From Limnoperna fortunei (lineage: Eukaryota; Mollusca; Bivalvia; Mytilida; Modiolidae): 64,000 nt of DNA. Below are positions 25,670-38,430 of this stretch, piece by piece; position 1 is the stretch's first letter; every line of letters starts with the position of its first letter. The translations under genes and the position numbers were made by a program. The DNA lies in NCBI GenBank assembly GCA_944474755.1, contig OX104113.1, positions 47,383,644 through 47,447,643 of the forward strand, read 5' to 3'. Under the pieces are notes generated by a model. The model was not told the DNA's origin, ran no database searches, and saw nothing but the letters and a program-made list of their open reading frames with translations.

Positions 25670-25740
25670 TTTGGTGGAAATCCGGAACTGTTGGCTTTGC
25701 TTAACTGTAAGAGCAAAATTTACAAATTGGTCAAATACAC
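25670..25740. repeat. B-B junction lacking module A
   Basis: GCTTTGCTTAA is followed by CT (25705-25706) and then GTAAGAGC. Every other junction has a full A here. The two remaining bases equal the last two bases of A, as expected of an imprecise transposon excision scar. The site is the exact midpoint of the array. Confidence 0.85.
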
Positions 25741-28700
25741 AAATCCCATTTGTCAGGTACTTTTTATGGAAGGGTACCAGAACTCATTATAGGAAAACAT
25801 GTTTTCTGCAAAATATATCTTCAGGTTTTATAGTTATAGTCTGTTTCATTATCTGCAGTAAAATTTGACTTTTTGGCCTATGGTATCATAAAAAGTTATT
25901 ATTTTTGCAAAAAGCACACTGTTAACAATTCTATAGAGTACAGTAAGGTAGAACCCAAGGTGACATGAAATAAAAATGTATTACTGGTATTAAATAATAC
26001 CTTTCAGACCAAAAATTGATTAAATAAAGGTAAACCATGATCCTATTTCATGTACCAGCACTTATTGCTAGACAGAAACATGTATCATACCTTGAAGATT
26101 GTAACTAAAGATGAAATGTATTCATTTTGTTTCTTAAAAGAAGGTTATACAGCAGTATTTTAATCAATATGTAGTGTTTATTCATTCCTCTGGCCTCTAG
26201 GTAATTATTTGGCATGGGTAGGCATTATTTGCAATGTGCCGTTTTAATGTAAAGTCTGTGAATCGAGTATGCTTTTGGGTACTTTGAACCAATCAGGCTA
26301 GTCAGTTGCTATGTTTTCTACTTTTTCAGTGACTTGGCATGCAAAAAGGACTGAAAAGATGCCAATGAGTCTTTTTGTATAAAAATTATATGTCAGTTTT
26401 CTTAAAACTAGTCATTACTCTACTTTGTGCATAGTTTTATTAAAGTATAAGCTACAGAAAAGAGACCTCTGCTTCTCAACCTGAATTCCATTGTGGTGTA
26501 TTTCTACTTAATAAGTTCATTTATACACTCATTACAGCTAAGAAAAGCTTTTTTAGTTAGTTTTTTTCTTTTGTGAGGAAAAATGTTAATTTTTATATCA
26601 TACCGTCACAGCAACAGAACCGACTGTTTTCAACCCCCCCTATATTCAAATGAGCCCTCACTTGATAAAAAGTTGCTTTTATCAGATGTGTTTCTGCTTG
26701 TTTGGTAACTATTACACCTGTACTCTCATAAAAAGGTGATATTTTGACTGTTGTGCCAAAATTGTTGAACAGAAGAAAAAAATTATACACTTACTGTCCT
26801 TATCAGTTAAAAATTGCTAAAACAAGGTTTCACCACATCTTTGGAAACTGTCATAATTTTTATTTGAGTAGCAATATATTCAAACTGCATGCTTATTTTA
26901 TTTACAGAATCATTAAATAACATATAAAAAAATTTTGGTGGAAATCCGGAACTGTTGGCTTTGCTTAAAGGGGTCATTATCCTATTCATGTAATGAATTT
27001 CTGGTGCATGTCAAAAGATGGCAGGATGAAAAAATAGTCCCATTTTTCTCTTTTGTTTCTGCTTTTGCCTATAACTGCTATTGCTTAAGAGTTGGATATT
27101 TTGAAAGGTATGGCATTACTGTAGAACATGAATATATTTTTTTCCAGTCAATGTCTTTACAGTGGAAGCACTTCCTAAAGTGTGTAATGTGGTACAATGT
27201 GACCACAACACTGAAATGAAAGTAGAAAAACCATTCTTAAACTTTAAGGTAATTTTCCCGAAAAAAATCCGTGGACAGGTATACTTTTGTCTCCATTTTT
27301 ATGTAATTTAGCATTATAGGTGTAATGCCCCATATATGAAATTTTACGTGAAAGAAAGATTTTTTTAATAAAAATTTTTGATGTCTCGCCCGTCCGGTTA
27401 CTTTTGCTCAGGCTATCCAAAAGGATAATGACCTCTGTAAGAGCAAAATTTACAAATTGGTCAAATACACAAATCCCATTTGTCAGGTACTTTTTATGGA
27501 AGGGTACCAGAACTCATTATAGGAAAACATGTTTTCTGCAAAATATATCTTCAGGTTTTATAGTTATAGTCTGTTTCATTATCTGCAGTAAAATTTGACT
27601 TTTTGGCCTATGGTATCATAAAAAGTTATTATTTTTGCAAAAAGCACACTGTTAACAATTCTATAGAGTACAGTAAGGTAGAACCCAAGGTGACATGAAA
27701 TAAAAATGTATTACTGGTATTAAATAATACCTTTCAGACCAAAAATTGATTAAATAAAGGTAAACCATGATCCTATTTCATGTACCAGCACTTATTGCTA
27801 GACAGAAACATGTATCATACCTTGAAGATTGTAACTAAAGATGAAATGTATTCATTTTGTTTCTTAAAAGAAGGTTATACAGCAGTATTTTAATCAATAT
27901 GTAGTGTTTATTCATTCCTCTGGCCTCTAGGTAATTATTTGGCATGGGTAGGCATTATTTGCAATGTGCCGTTTTAATGTAAAGTCTGTGAATCGAGTAT
28001 GCTTTTGGGTACTTTGAACCAATCAGGCTAGTCAGTTGCTATGTTTTCTACTTTTTCAGTGACTTGGCATGCAAAAAGGACTGAAAAGATGCCAATGAGT
28101 CTTTTTGTATAAAAATTATATGTCAGTTTTCTTAAAACTAGTCATTACTCTACTTTGTGCATAGTTTTATTAAAGTATAAGCTACAGAAAAGAGACCTCT
28201 GCTTCTCAACCTGAATTCCATTGTGGTGTATTTCTACTTAATAAGTTCATTTATACACTCATTACAGCTAAGAAAAGCTTTTTTAGTTAGTTTTTTTCTT
28301 TTGTGAGGAAAAATGTTAATTTTTATATCATACCGTCACAGCAACAGAACCGACTGTTTTCAACCCCCCCTATATTCAAATGAGCCCTCACTTGATAAAA
28401 AGTTGCTTTTATCAGATGTGTTTCTGCTTGTTTGGTAACTATTACACCTGTACTCTCATAAAAAGGTGATATTTTGACTGTTGTGCCAAAATTGTTGAAC
28501 AGAAGAAAAAAATTATACACTTACTGTCCTTATCAGTTAAAAATTGCTAAAACAAGGTTTCACCACATCTTTGGAAACTGTCATAATTTTTATTTGAGTA
28601 GCAATATATTCAAACTGCATGCTTATTTTATTTACAGAATCATTAAATAACATATAAAAAAATTTTGGTGGAAATCCGGAACTGTTGGCTTTGCTTAAAG

Positions 28701-31700
28701 GGGTCATTATCCTATTCATGTAATGAATTTCTGGTGCATGTCAAAAGATGGCAGGATGAAAAAATAGTCCCATTTTTCTCTTTTGTTTCTGCTTTTGCCT
28801 ATAACTGCTATTGCTTAAGAGTTGGATATTTTGAAAGGTATGGCATTACTGTAGAACATGAATATATTTTTTTCCAGTCAATGTCTTTACAGTGGAAGCA
28901 CTTCCTAAAGTGTGTAATGTGGTACAATGTGACCACAACACTGAAATGAAAGTAGAAAAACCATTCTTAAACTTTAAGGTAATTTTCCCGAAAAAAATCC
29001 GTGGACAGGTATACTTTTGTCTCCATTTTTATGTAATTTAGCATTATAGGTGTAATGCCCCATATATGAAATTTTACGTGAAAGAAAGATTTTTTTAATA
29101 AAAATTTTTGATGTCTCGCCCGTCCGGTTACTTTTGCTCAGGCTATCCAAAAGGATAATGACCTCTGTAAGAGCAAAATTTACAAATTGGTCAAATACAC
29201 AAATCCCATTTGTCAGGTACTTTTTATGGAAGGGTACCAGAACTCATTATAGGAAAACATGTTTTCTGCAAAATATATCTTCAGGTTTTATAGTTATAGT
29301 CTGTTTCATTATCTGCAGTAAAATTTGACTTTTTGGCCTATGGTATCATAAAAAGTTATTATTTTTGCAAAAAGCACACTGTTAACAATTCTATAGAGTA
29401 CAGTAAGGTAGAACCCAAGGTGACATGAAATAAAAATGTATTACTGGTATTAAATAATACCTTTCAGACCAAAAATTGATTAAATAAAGGTAAACCATGA
29501 TCCTATTTCATGTACCAGCACTTATTGCTAGACAGAAACATGTATCATACCTTGAAGATTGTAACTAAAGATGAAATGTATTCATTTTGTTTCTTAAAAG
29601 AAGGTTATACAGCAGTATTTTAATCAATATGTAGTGTTTATTCATTCCTCTGGCCTCTAGGTAATTATTTGGCATGGGTAGGCATTATTTGCAATGTGCC
29701 GTTTTAATGTAAAGTCTGTGAATCGAGTATGCTTTTGGGTACTTTGAACCAATCAGGCTAGTCAGTTGCTATGTTTTCTACTTTTTCAGTGACTTGGCAT
29801 GCAAAAAGGACTGAAAAGATGCCAATGAGTCTTTTTGTATAAAAATTATATGTCAGTTTTCTTAAAACTAGTCATTACTCTACTTTGTGCATAGTTTTAT
29901 TAAAGTATAAGCTACAGAAAAGAGACCTCTGCTTCTCAACCTGAATTCCATTGTGGTGTATTTCTACTTAATAAGTTCATTTATACACTCATTACAGCTA
30001 AGAAAAGCTTTTTTAGTTAGTTTTTTTCTTTTGTGAGGAAAAATGTTAATTTTTATATCATACCGTCACAGCAACAGAACCGACTGTTTTCAACCCCCCC
30101 TATATTCAAATGAGCCCTCACTTGATAAAAAGTTGCTTTTATCAGATGTGTTTCTGCTTGTTTGGTAACTATTACACCTGTACTCTCATAAAAAGGTGAT
30201 ATTTTGACTGTTGTGCCAAAATTGTTGAACAGAAGAAAAAAATTATACACTTACTGTCCTTATCAGTTAAAAATTGCTAAAACAAGGTTTCACCACATCT
30301 TTGGAAACTGTCATAATTTTTATTTGAGTAGCAATATATTCAAACTGCATGCTTATTTTATTTACAGAATCATTAAATAACATATAAAAAAATTTTGGTG
30401 GAAATCCGGAACTGTTGGCTTTGCTTAAAGGGGTCATTATCCTATTCATGTAATGAATTTCTGGTGCATGTCAAAAGATGGCAGGATGAAAAAATAGTCC
30501 CATTTTTCTCTTTTGTTTCTGCTTTTGCCTATAACTGCTATTGCTTAAGAGTTGGATATTTTGAAAGGTATGGCATTACTGTAGAACATGAATATATTTT
30601 TTTCCAGTCAATGTCTTTACAGTGGAAGCACTTCCTAAAGTGTGTAATGTGGTACAATGTGACCACAACACTGAAATGAAAGTAGAAAAACCATTCTTAA
30701 ACTTTAAGGTAATTTTCCCGAAAAAAATCCGTGGACAGGTATACTTTTGTCTCCATTTTTATGTAATTTAGCATTATAGGTGTAATGCCCCATATATGAA
30801 ATTTTACGTGAAAGAAAGATTTTTTTAATAAAAATTTTTGATGTCTCGCCCGTCCGGTTACTTTTGCTCAGGCTATCCAAAAGGATAATGACCTCTGTAA
30901 GAGCAAAATTTACAAATTGGTCAAATACACAAATCCCATTTGTCAGGTACTTTTTATGGAAGGGTACCAGAACTCATTATAGGAAAACATGTTTTCTGCA
31001 AAATATATCTTCAGGTTTTATAGTTATAGTCTGTTTCATTATCTGCAGTAAAATTTGACTTTTTGGCCTATGGTATCATAAAAAGTTATTATTTTTGCAA
31101 AAAGCACACTGTTAACAATTCTATAGAGTACAGTAAGGTAGAACCCAAGGTGACATGAAATAAAAATGTATTACTGGTATTAAATAATACCTTTCAGACC
31201 AAAAATTGATTAAATAAAGGTAAACCATGATCCTATTTCATGTACCAGCACTTATTGCTAGACAGAAACATGTATCATACCTTGAAGATTGTAACTAAAG
31301 ATGAAATGTATTCATTTTGTTTCTTAAAAGAAGGTTATACAGCAGTATTTTAATCAATATGTAGTGTTTATTCATTCCTCTGGCCTCTAGGTAATTATTT
31401 GGCATGGGTAGGCATTATTTGCAATGTGCCGTTTTAATGTAAAGTCTGTGAATCGAGTATGCTTTTGGGTACTTTGAACCAATCAGGCTAGTCAGTTGCT
31501 ATGTTTTCTACTTTTTCAGTGACTTGGCATGCAAAAAGGACTGAAAAGATGCCAATGAGTCTTTTTGTATAAAAATTATATGTCAGTTTTCTTAAAACTA
31601 GTCATTACTCTACTTTGTGCATAGTTTTATTAAAGTATAAGCTACAGAAAAGAGACCTCTGCTTCTCAACCTGAATTCCATTGTGGTGTATTTCTACTTA

Positions 31701-34700
31701 ATAAGTTCATTTATACACTCATTACAGCTAAGAAAAGCTTTTTTAGTTAGTTTTTTTCTTTTGTGAGGAAAAATGTTAATTTTTATATCATACCGTCACA
31801 GCAACAGAACCGACTGTTTTCAACCCCCCCTATATTCAAATGAGCCCTCACTTGATAAAAAGTTGCTTTTATCAGATGTGTTTCTGCTTGTTTGGTAACT
31901 ATTACACCTGTACTCTCATAAAAAGGTGATATTTTGACTGTTGTGCCAAAATTGTTGAACAGAAGAAAAAAATTATACACTTACTGTCCTTATCAGTTAA
32001 AAATTGCTAAAACAAGGTTTCACCACATCTTTGGAAACTGTCATAATTTTTATTTGAGTAGCAATATATTCAAACTGCATGCTTATTTTATTTACAGAAT
32101 CATTAAATAACATATAAAAAAATTTTGGTGGAAATCCGGAACTGTTGGCTTTGCTTAAAGGGGTCATTATCCTATTCATGTAATGAATTTCTGGTGCATG
32201 TCAAAAGATGGCAGGATGAAAAAATAGTCCCATTTTTCTCTTTTGTTTCTGCTTTTGCCTATAACTGCTATTGCTTAAGAGTTGGATATTTTGAAAGGTA
32301 TGGCATTACTGTAGAACATGAATATATTTTTTTCCAGTCAATGTCTTTACAGTGGAAGCACTTCCTAAAGTGTGTAATGTGGTACAATGTGACCACAACA
32401 CTGAAATGAAAGTAGAAAAACCATTCTTAAACTTTAAGGTAATTTTCCCGAAAAAAATCCGTGGACAGGTATACTTTTGTCTCCATTTTTATGTAATTTA
32501 GCATTATAGGTGTAATGCCCCATATATGAAATTTTACGTGAAAGAAAGATTTTTTTAATAAAAATTTTTGATGTCTCGCCCGTCCGGTTACTTTTGCTCA
32601 GGCTATCCAAAAGGATAATGACCTCTGTAAGAGCAAAATTTACAAATTGGTCAAATACACAAATCCCATTTGTCAGGTACTTTTTATGGAAGGGTACCAG
32701 AACTCATTATAGGAAAACATGTTTTCTGCAAAATATATCTTCAGGTTTTATAGTTATAGTCTGTTTCATTATCTGCAGTAAAATTTGACTTTTTGGCCTA
32801 TGGTATCATAAAAAGTTATTATTTTTGCAAAAAGCACACTGTTAACAATTCTATAGAGTACAGTAAGGTAGAACCCAAGGTGACATGAAATAAAAATGTA
32901 TTACTGGTATTAAATAATACCTTTCAGACCAAAAATTGATTAAATAAAGGTAAACCATGATCCTATTTCATGTACCAGCACTTATTGCTAGACAGAAACA
33001 TGTATCATACCTTGAAGATTGTAACTAAAGATGAAATGTATTCATTTTGTTTCTTAAAAGAAGGTTATACAGCAGTATTTTAATCAATATGTAGTGTTTA
33101 TTCATTCCTCTGGCCTCTAGGTAATTATTTGGCATGGGTAGGCATTATTTGCAATGTGCCGTTTTAATGTAAAGTCTGTGAATCGAGTATGCTTTTGGGT
33201 ACTTTGAACCAATCAGGCTAGTCAGTTGCTATGTTTTCTACTTTTTCAGTGACTTGGCATGCAAAAAGGACTGAAAAGATGCCAATGAGTCTTTTTGTAT
33301 AAAAATTATATGTCAGTTTTCTTAAAACTAGTCATTACTCTACTTTGTGCATAGTTTTATTAAAGTATAAGCTACAGAAAAGAGACCTCTGCTTCTCAAC
33401 CTGAATTCCATTGTGGTGTATTTCTACTTAATAAGTTCATTTATACACTCATTACAGCTAAGAAAAGCTTTTTTAGTTAGTTTTTTTCTTTTGTGAGGAA
33501 AAATGTTAATTTTTATATCATACCGTCACAGCAACAGAACCGACTGTTTTCAACCCCCCCTATATTCAAATGAGCCCTCACTTGATAAAAAGTTGCTTTT
33601 ATCAGATGTGTTTCTGCTTGTTTGGTAACTATTACACCTGTACTCTCATAAAAAGGTGATATTTTGACTGTTGTGCCAAAATTGTTGAACAGAAGAAAAA
33701 AATTATACACTTACTGTCCTTATCAGTTAAAAATTGCTAAAACAAGGTTTCACCACATCTTTGGAAACTGTCATAATTTTTATTTGAGTAGCAATATATT
33801 CAAACTGCATGCTTATTTTATTTACAGAATCATTAAATAACATATAAAAAAATTTTGGTGGAAATCCGGAACTGTTGGCTTTGCTTAAAGGGGTCATTAT
33901 CCTATTCATGTAATGAATTTCTGGTGCATGTCAAAAGATGGCAGGATGAAAAAATAGTCCCATTTTTCTCTTTTGTTTCTGCTTTTGCCTATAACTGCTA
34001 TTGCTTAAGAGTTGGATATTTTGAAAGGTATGGCATTACTGTAGAACATGAATATATTTTTTTCCAGTCAATGTCTTTACAGTGGAAGCACTTCCTAAAG
34101 TGTGTAATGTGGTACAATGTGACCACAACACTGAAATGAAAGTAGAAAAACCATTCTTAAACTTTAAGGTAATTTTCCCGAAAAAAATCCGTGGACAGGT
34201 ATACTTTTGTCTCCATTTTTATGTAATTTAGCATTATAGGTGTAATGCCCCATATATGAAATTTTACGTGAAAGAAAGATTTTTTTAATAAAAATTTTTG
34301 ATGTCTCGCCCGTCCGGTTACTTTTGCTCAGGCTATCCAAAAGGATAATGACCTCTGTAAGAGCAAAATTTACAAATTGGTCAAATACACAAATCCCATT
34401 TGTCAGGTACTTTTTATGGAAGGGTACCAGAACTCATTATAGGAAAACATGTTTTCTGCAAAATATATCTTCAGGTTTTATAGTTATAGTCTGTTTCATT
34501 ATCTGCAGTAAAATTTGACTTTTTGGCCTATGGTATCATAAAAAGTTATTATTTTTGCAAAAAGCACACTGTTAACAATTCTATAGAGTACAGTAAGGTA
34601 GAACCCAAGGTGACATGAAATAAAAATGTATTACTGGTATTAAATAATACCTTTCAGACCAAAAATTGATTAAATAAAGGTAAACCATGATCCTATTTCA

Positions 34701-36087
34701 TGTACCAGCACTTATTGCTAGACAGAAACATGTATCATACCTTGAAGATTGTAACTAAAGATGAAATGTATTCATTTTGTTTCTTAAAAGAAGGTTATAC
34801 AGCAGTATTTTAATCAATATGTAGTGTTTATTCATTCCTCTGGCCTCTAGGTAATTATTTGGCATGGGTAGGCATTATTTGCAATGTGCCGTTTTAATGT
34901 AAAGTCTGTGAATCGAGTATGCTTTTGGGTACTTTGAACCAATCAGGCTAGTCAGTTGCTATGTTTTCTACTTTTTCAGTGACTTGGCATGCAAAAAGGA
35001 CTGAAAAGATGCCAATGAGTCTTTTTGTATAAAAATTATATGTCAGTTTTCTTAAAACTAGTCATTACTCTACTTTGTGCATAGTTTTATTAAAGTATAA
35101 GCTACAGAAAAGAGACCTCTGCTTCTCAACCTGAATTCCATTGTGGTGTATTTCTACTTAATAAGTTCATTTATACACTCATTACAGCTAAGAAAAGCTT
35201 TTTTAGTTAGTTTTTTTCTTTTGTGAGGAAAAATGTTAATTTTTATATCATACCGTCACAGCAACAGAACCGACTGTTTTCAACCCCCCCTATATTCAAA
35301 TGAGCCCTCACTTGATAAAAAGTTGCTTTTATCAGATGTGTTTCTGCTTGTTTGGTAACTATTACACCTGTACTCTCATAAAAAGGTGATATTTTGACTG
35401 TTGTGCCAAAATTGTTGAACAGAAGAAAAAAATTATACACTTACTGTCCTTATCAGTTAAAAATTGCTAAAACAAGGTTTCACCACATCTTTGGAAACTG
35501 TCATAATTTTTATTTGAGTAGCAATATATTCAAACTGCATGCTTATTTTATTTACAGAATCATTAAATAACATATAAAAAAATTTTGGTGGAAATCCGGA
35601 ACTGTTGGCTTTGCTTAAAGGGGTCATTATCCTATTCATGTAATGAATTTCTGGTGCATGTCAAAAGATGGCAGGATGAAAAAATAGTCCCATTTTTCTC
35701 TTTTGTTTCTGCTTTTGCCTATAACTGCTATTGCTTAAGAGTTGGATATTTTGAAAGGTATGGCATTACTGTAGAACATGAATATATTTTTTTCCAGTCA
35801 ATGTCTTTACAGTGGAAGCACTTCCTAAAGTGTGTAATGTGGTACAATGTGACCACAACACTGAAATGAAAGTAGAAAAACCATTCTTAAACTTTAAGGT
35901 AATTTTCCCGAAAAAAATCCGTGGACAGGTATACTTTTGTCTCCATTTTTATGTAATTTAGCATTATAGGTGTAATGCCCCATATATGAAATTTTACGTG
36001 AAAGAAAGATTTTTTTAATAAAAATTTTTGATGTCTCGCCCGTCCGGTTACTTTTGCTCAGGCTATCCAAAAGGATAATGACCTCTT

Positions 36088-36115
36088 CCAATCGGCAACT
36101 ATCTCCCGATTTAGC
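36088..36115 (+). repeat. 28-bp direct repeat, right of the large array
   Basis: This is the partner of 15224-15251, with two substitutions. The following sequence differs from that on the left, so the similarity is local. Confidence 0.8.
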
Positions 36116-36195
36116 AGCCAATCAAGACACAGCATTGTTTATCTGTTATCCTTGAGATACGACTGGTTTCCGCTGTTTAGCTTTTGATTATTTAT

Positions 36196-36217
36196 CCCGT
36201 CTCGCATGCGAGACGGG
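36196..36217. repeat. Perfect 22-bp palindrome centred on GCATGC
   Basis: The arms CCCGTCTCGCA and TGCGAGACGGG have no spacer. The surrounding TTAT/AATAA extends the symmetry imperfectly. It lies immediately before the point (about 36219) where similarity to the right block (55267) resumes. Confidence 0.85.
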
Positions 36218-36218
36218 A

Positions 36219-37510
36219 ATAAATGAGATAGTATTAATATTTTTCTTAATATGTTTGTGTTAATTATTGGAATACATAACAGATGATAACGGATATAAAA
36301 GCTACTATTAACATTAGCACTTATAACACATAAGAAAACGTAACACAACTAATAAATAACGTGGTAATAGGAAACTATTAACACTTCTGTATAAAATACA
36401 CTGACTTACACATGGTCTATGCAACACATCCATTTGGTTTATTTACAATCGACATCAGGATATCCCCTAACCAAGTCGTGAATGAAAGCGAGCTTTTGAT
36501 TGGCTACATTCAGGTATGATGTAGCCAATCAAAACAGTGACTCCTAGCCTGGGAATTTCCTCGCAAAGTTTGCCAGGGTTTCGTGGATACATGTGGACAC
36601 ATAAACCCTGACTTGTGAGGATGTGTGCCATGTACAAACATTTTACATTATTTTGACACCTTTCTTATATCCGTTTTTTGTATAACTCATTATTTTTAAA
36701 TAATTACATTTTTTTATTTAGTTAAGTGTGTTATTCAACACTTGGTCGTAGTTTAGTGTATAATTCAACAAGCAATACATATAATTTCAAGTATAGTTCA
36801 CTTCTAGACACACAACACATTTAAAAGTTCTGTAATCAATCTTACATCCTACACCCACAACTAAATGCCCTTGGTTGGACAGTGTAATCAATCTTTCACA
36901 AAAAACTGGGTATGAATAAATTTGGTTTCTCATTTAATAGAGCAATAATTTCCATTATTTTCTGCAAAATTTACATTTAAGGGTGTAGAGATTTATATAT
37001 TAATTCTTTTATTTTGTTTAAAAATGTATTAAAATGTTTGGATAGCAGTTTTTGGTCGAAATACCACACCAAGAACACAAAATACATGTATACTGCATAA
37101 TAAGCACTAATGCAGGGGAAGTAAGTTTGGTCTGGTACATTTGCTTGGTGTTTTAGTCAAAATTTATCAGCATACATTTTAATGCAGATTTATGCATATC
37201 AACCACAATTTAATTACAGATAGTTTAATAATTCTGCTAATTTCTGCTCAAATAACAGAATTAAAATTAAATAATGATTACAAGAAGGTATGTGCCAAAT
37301 TTCTATTGAAAGTCACAAATCGCCCGGACCACCATATGCAATTTTTTCTGGGAACTTCAGGAAATTAAGCATTCACTCCAATTACAGTATCCACATGAAA
37401 TGAATGAAATCATTCAAAATTAAGCTTAATTTGTCTAATTTTATTAAAATTTTTGTATTAAAGGTGAAGAGATAAGAAATCAGTGGTTATTTATTGATGA
37501 ATAAATGGTT
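36219..37510. other. Left block resumed: non-coding duplicate of 55267-56760
   Basis: The match is close and collinear, with about 230 bp missing relative to 55376-55607. No gene is seen. It contains the inverted repeat at 36494-36534. Confidence 0.6.
36494..36534. repeat. 16-bp inverted repeat with 9-bp loop
   Basis: TTTTGATTGGCTACAT and its complement flank TCAGGTATG. The right copy (55763-55803) has one arm mismatch. The CCAATCAAAA ends resemble CCAAT-box sequence, but no promoter is claimed. Confidence 0.8.
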
Positions 37511-37997
37511 TATTCCACTTCTGCCCACTTTTTAAATTTTATATTCTTGTTCTGCCCACTAGTCTTGTGTAAACTTAATTGGTGTGATTGTTGTTTTAGT
37601 GTCTATAGTCTGTTTCATAATTAGTAAGTAAATCAGTAATTAGTAAATAAATCAGGTAAATATGATAACTGCTCAGTATCAAAGGAAAACCTATTAACTT
37701 CTGAACAGTGTCAAAGCTGTAAAGCAGACTTAAAAGCAGGAAAACTCTAAGGTCAAATCAGTTATATTTGAGACACCATGGCACATGCACAAGTCCAAGT
37801 ACAATTTGTACGCAACAAGTTTGGATCACAGAACCTAGCATACCGAGGCTACATCTACAGCGTCAAAAACAACCGTGGAGAGAGAACCTACTGGAGATGT
37901 ACAATTAAAGACTGTCCAATCAACAGCTTCAACTCAACTTCCGACCAAACATCATCGTCACGGACTTCGAGACAGCGGCACACAACGCCTGAAATCT
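37511..37997 (+). mobile_element. Insertion (left only) carrying a FLYWCH exon
   Basis: The right block passes directly from sequence matching about 37510 to sequence matching 37998 (at about 56763-56775), so about 490 bp is extra here. It ends inside the reading frame of the FLYWCH domain, so it is a fragment of a larger gene or transposon. Clear target duplications were not found. Confidence 0.5.
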
Positions 37998-37999
37998 AA
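37778..37999 (+). pseudogene. FLYWCH zinc-finger domain fragment
   Basis: The frame reads as a FLYWCH-type domain: F-V-R-N-K-F-G-S-Q-N-L near residue 10, then Y-R-G-Y-I-Y, then R-T-Y-W-R-C at about residue 42 and the second Cys in K-D-C-P. The two histidines expected after that are not in frame. An overlapping frame (37875-38072) contains RHGLRDSGTQRLK, suggesting frame slippage or truncation. FLYWCH domains bind DNA and are also found in MULE-type transposases of animals. The insertion context favours a transposon-borne or retro-inserted fragment. Confidence 0.6.
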
Positions 38000-38199
38000 T
38001 GGTAACTGGCAATTTGGTCTAGAGAGCGCCAATGTTTACACCTGTCCAGGTAAACCTTACCCGAGGTATTAATTAATGCTGTTTAATCTGTTGAATAAAC
38101 TATACAACAGGAAATATTGACACGTGTCATTGTTTTGGATAGCACTAAGGCATGAAATTAAACCACGGTGGTAGATCAGATAGCACCGCTGCAAAAAAT

Positions 38200-38225
38200 T
38201 AAGCACCACGGTACCACAGTGCTTA
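38200..38225. repeat. Imperfect inverted repeat near the end of the left block
   Basis: TAAGCAC and GTGCTTA face each other across a CCACGGTACC core. The right copy (56986-57011) is a perfect hairpin with 11-bp arms TAAGCACCACG. Confidence 0.7.
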
Positions 38226-38430
38226 AAGGGCATAGGGAGTACACTGTGCTGGCTTTGATTCTAATACATTATATACATTTTATCAATAAAATATGACAAA
38301 AGAGTACAATTTGTTATTTCTGTCATGTTATAAGGGTAGAATTTACAGAATTAAACCTCTTATAAGATGCACTTTTCATTTCCACCTGGAAAAGGGAATC
38401 AATAGAATTTCCCTTTTTTATTTTGGACAG

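Larger units (their letters stand above)
15325..36086. repeat. 20.8-kb alternating A/B tandem array bounded by inverted repeats
   Basis: The array is built from A (468 bp) and B (1262 bp) in strict alternation, period 1730 bp. A copies start at 15325, 17055, 18785, 20515, 22245, 23975, 26969, 28699, 30429, 32159, 33889 and 35619. Between the sixth and seventh A are two B copies joined by CT. Twelve A of 468, twelve B of 1262 and 2 extra bases give exactly 20,762 bp. It begins at the first base of an A and ends at the last base of an A, and TCC flanks both ends. I see no difference between copies, even in homopolymers. Short frames inside repeat unchanged in every copy and show no recognisable domain. 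It is a very recent amplification, or partly an assembly product. Confidence 0.95.

Noticed and set aside
15325..36086. CRISPR-like array
   Set aside because: The unit is 1730 bp with no short repeats and variable spacers, and the genome is eukaryotic.
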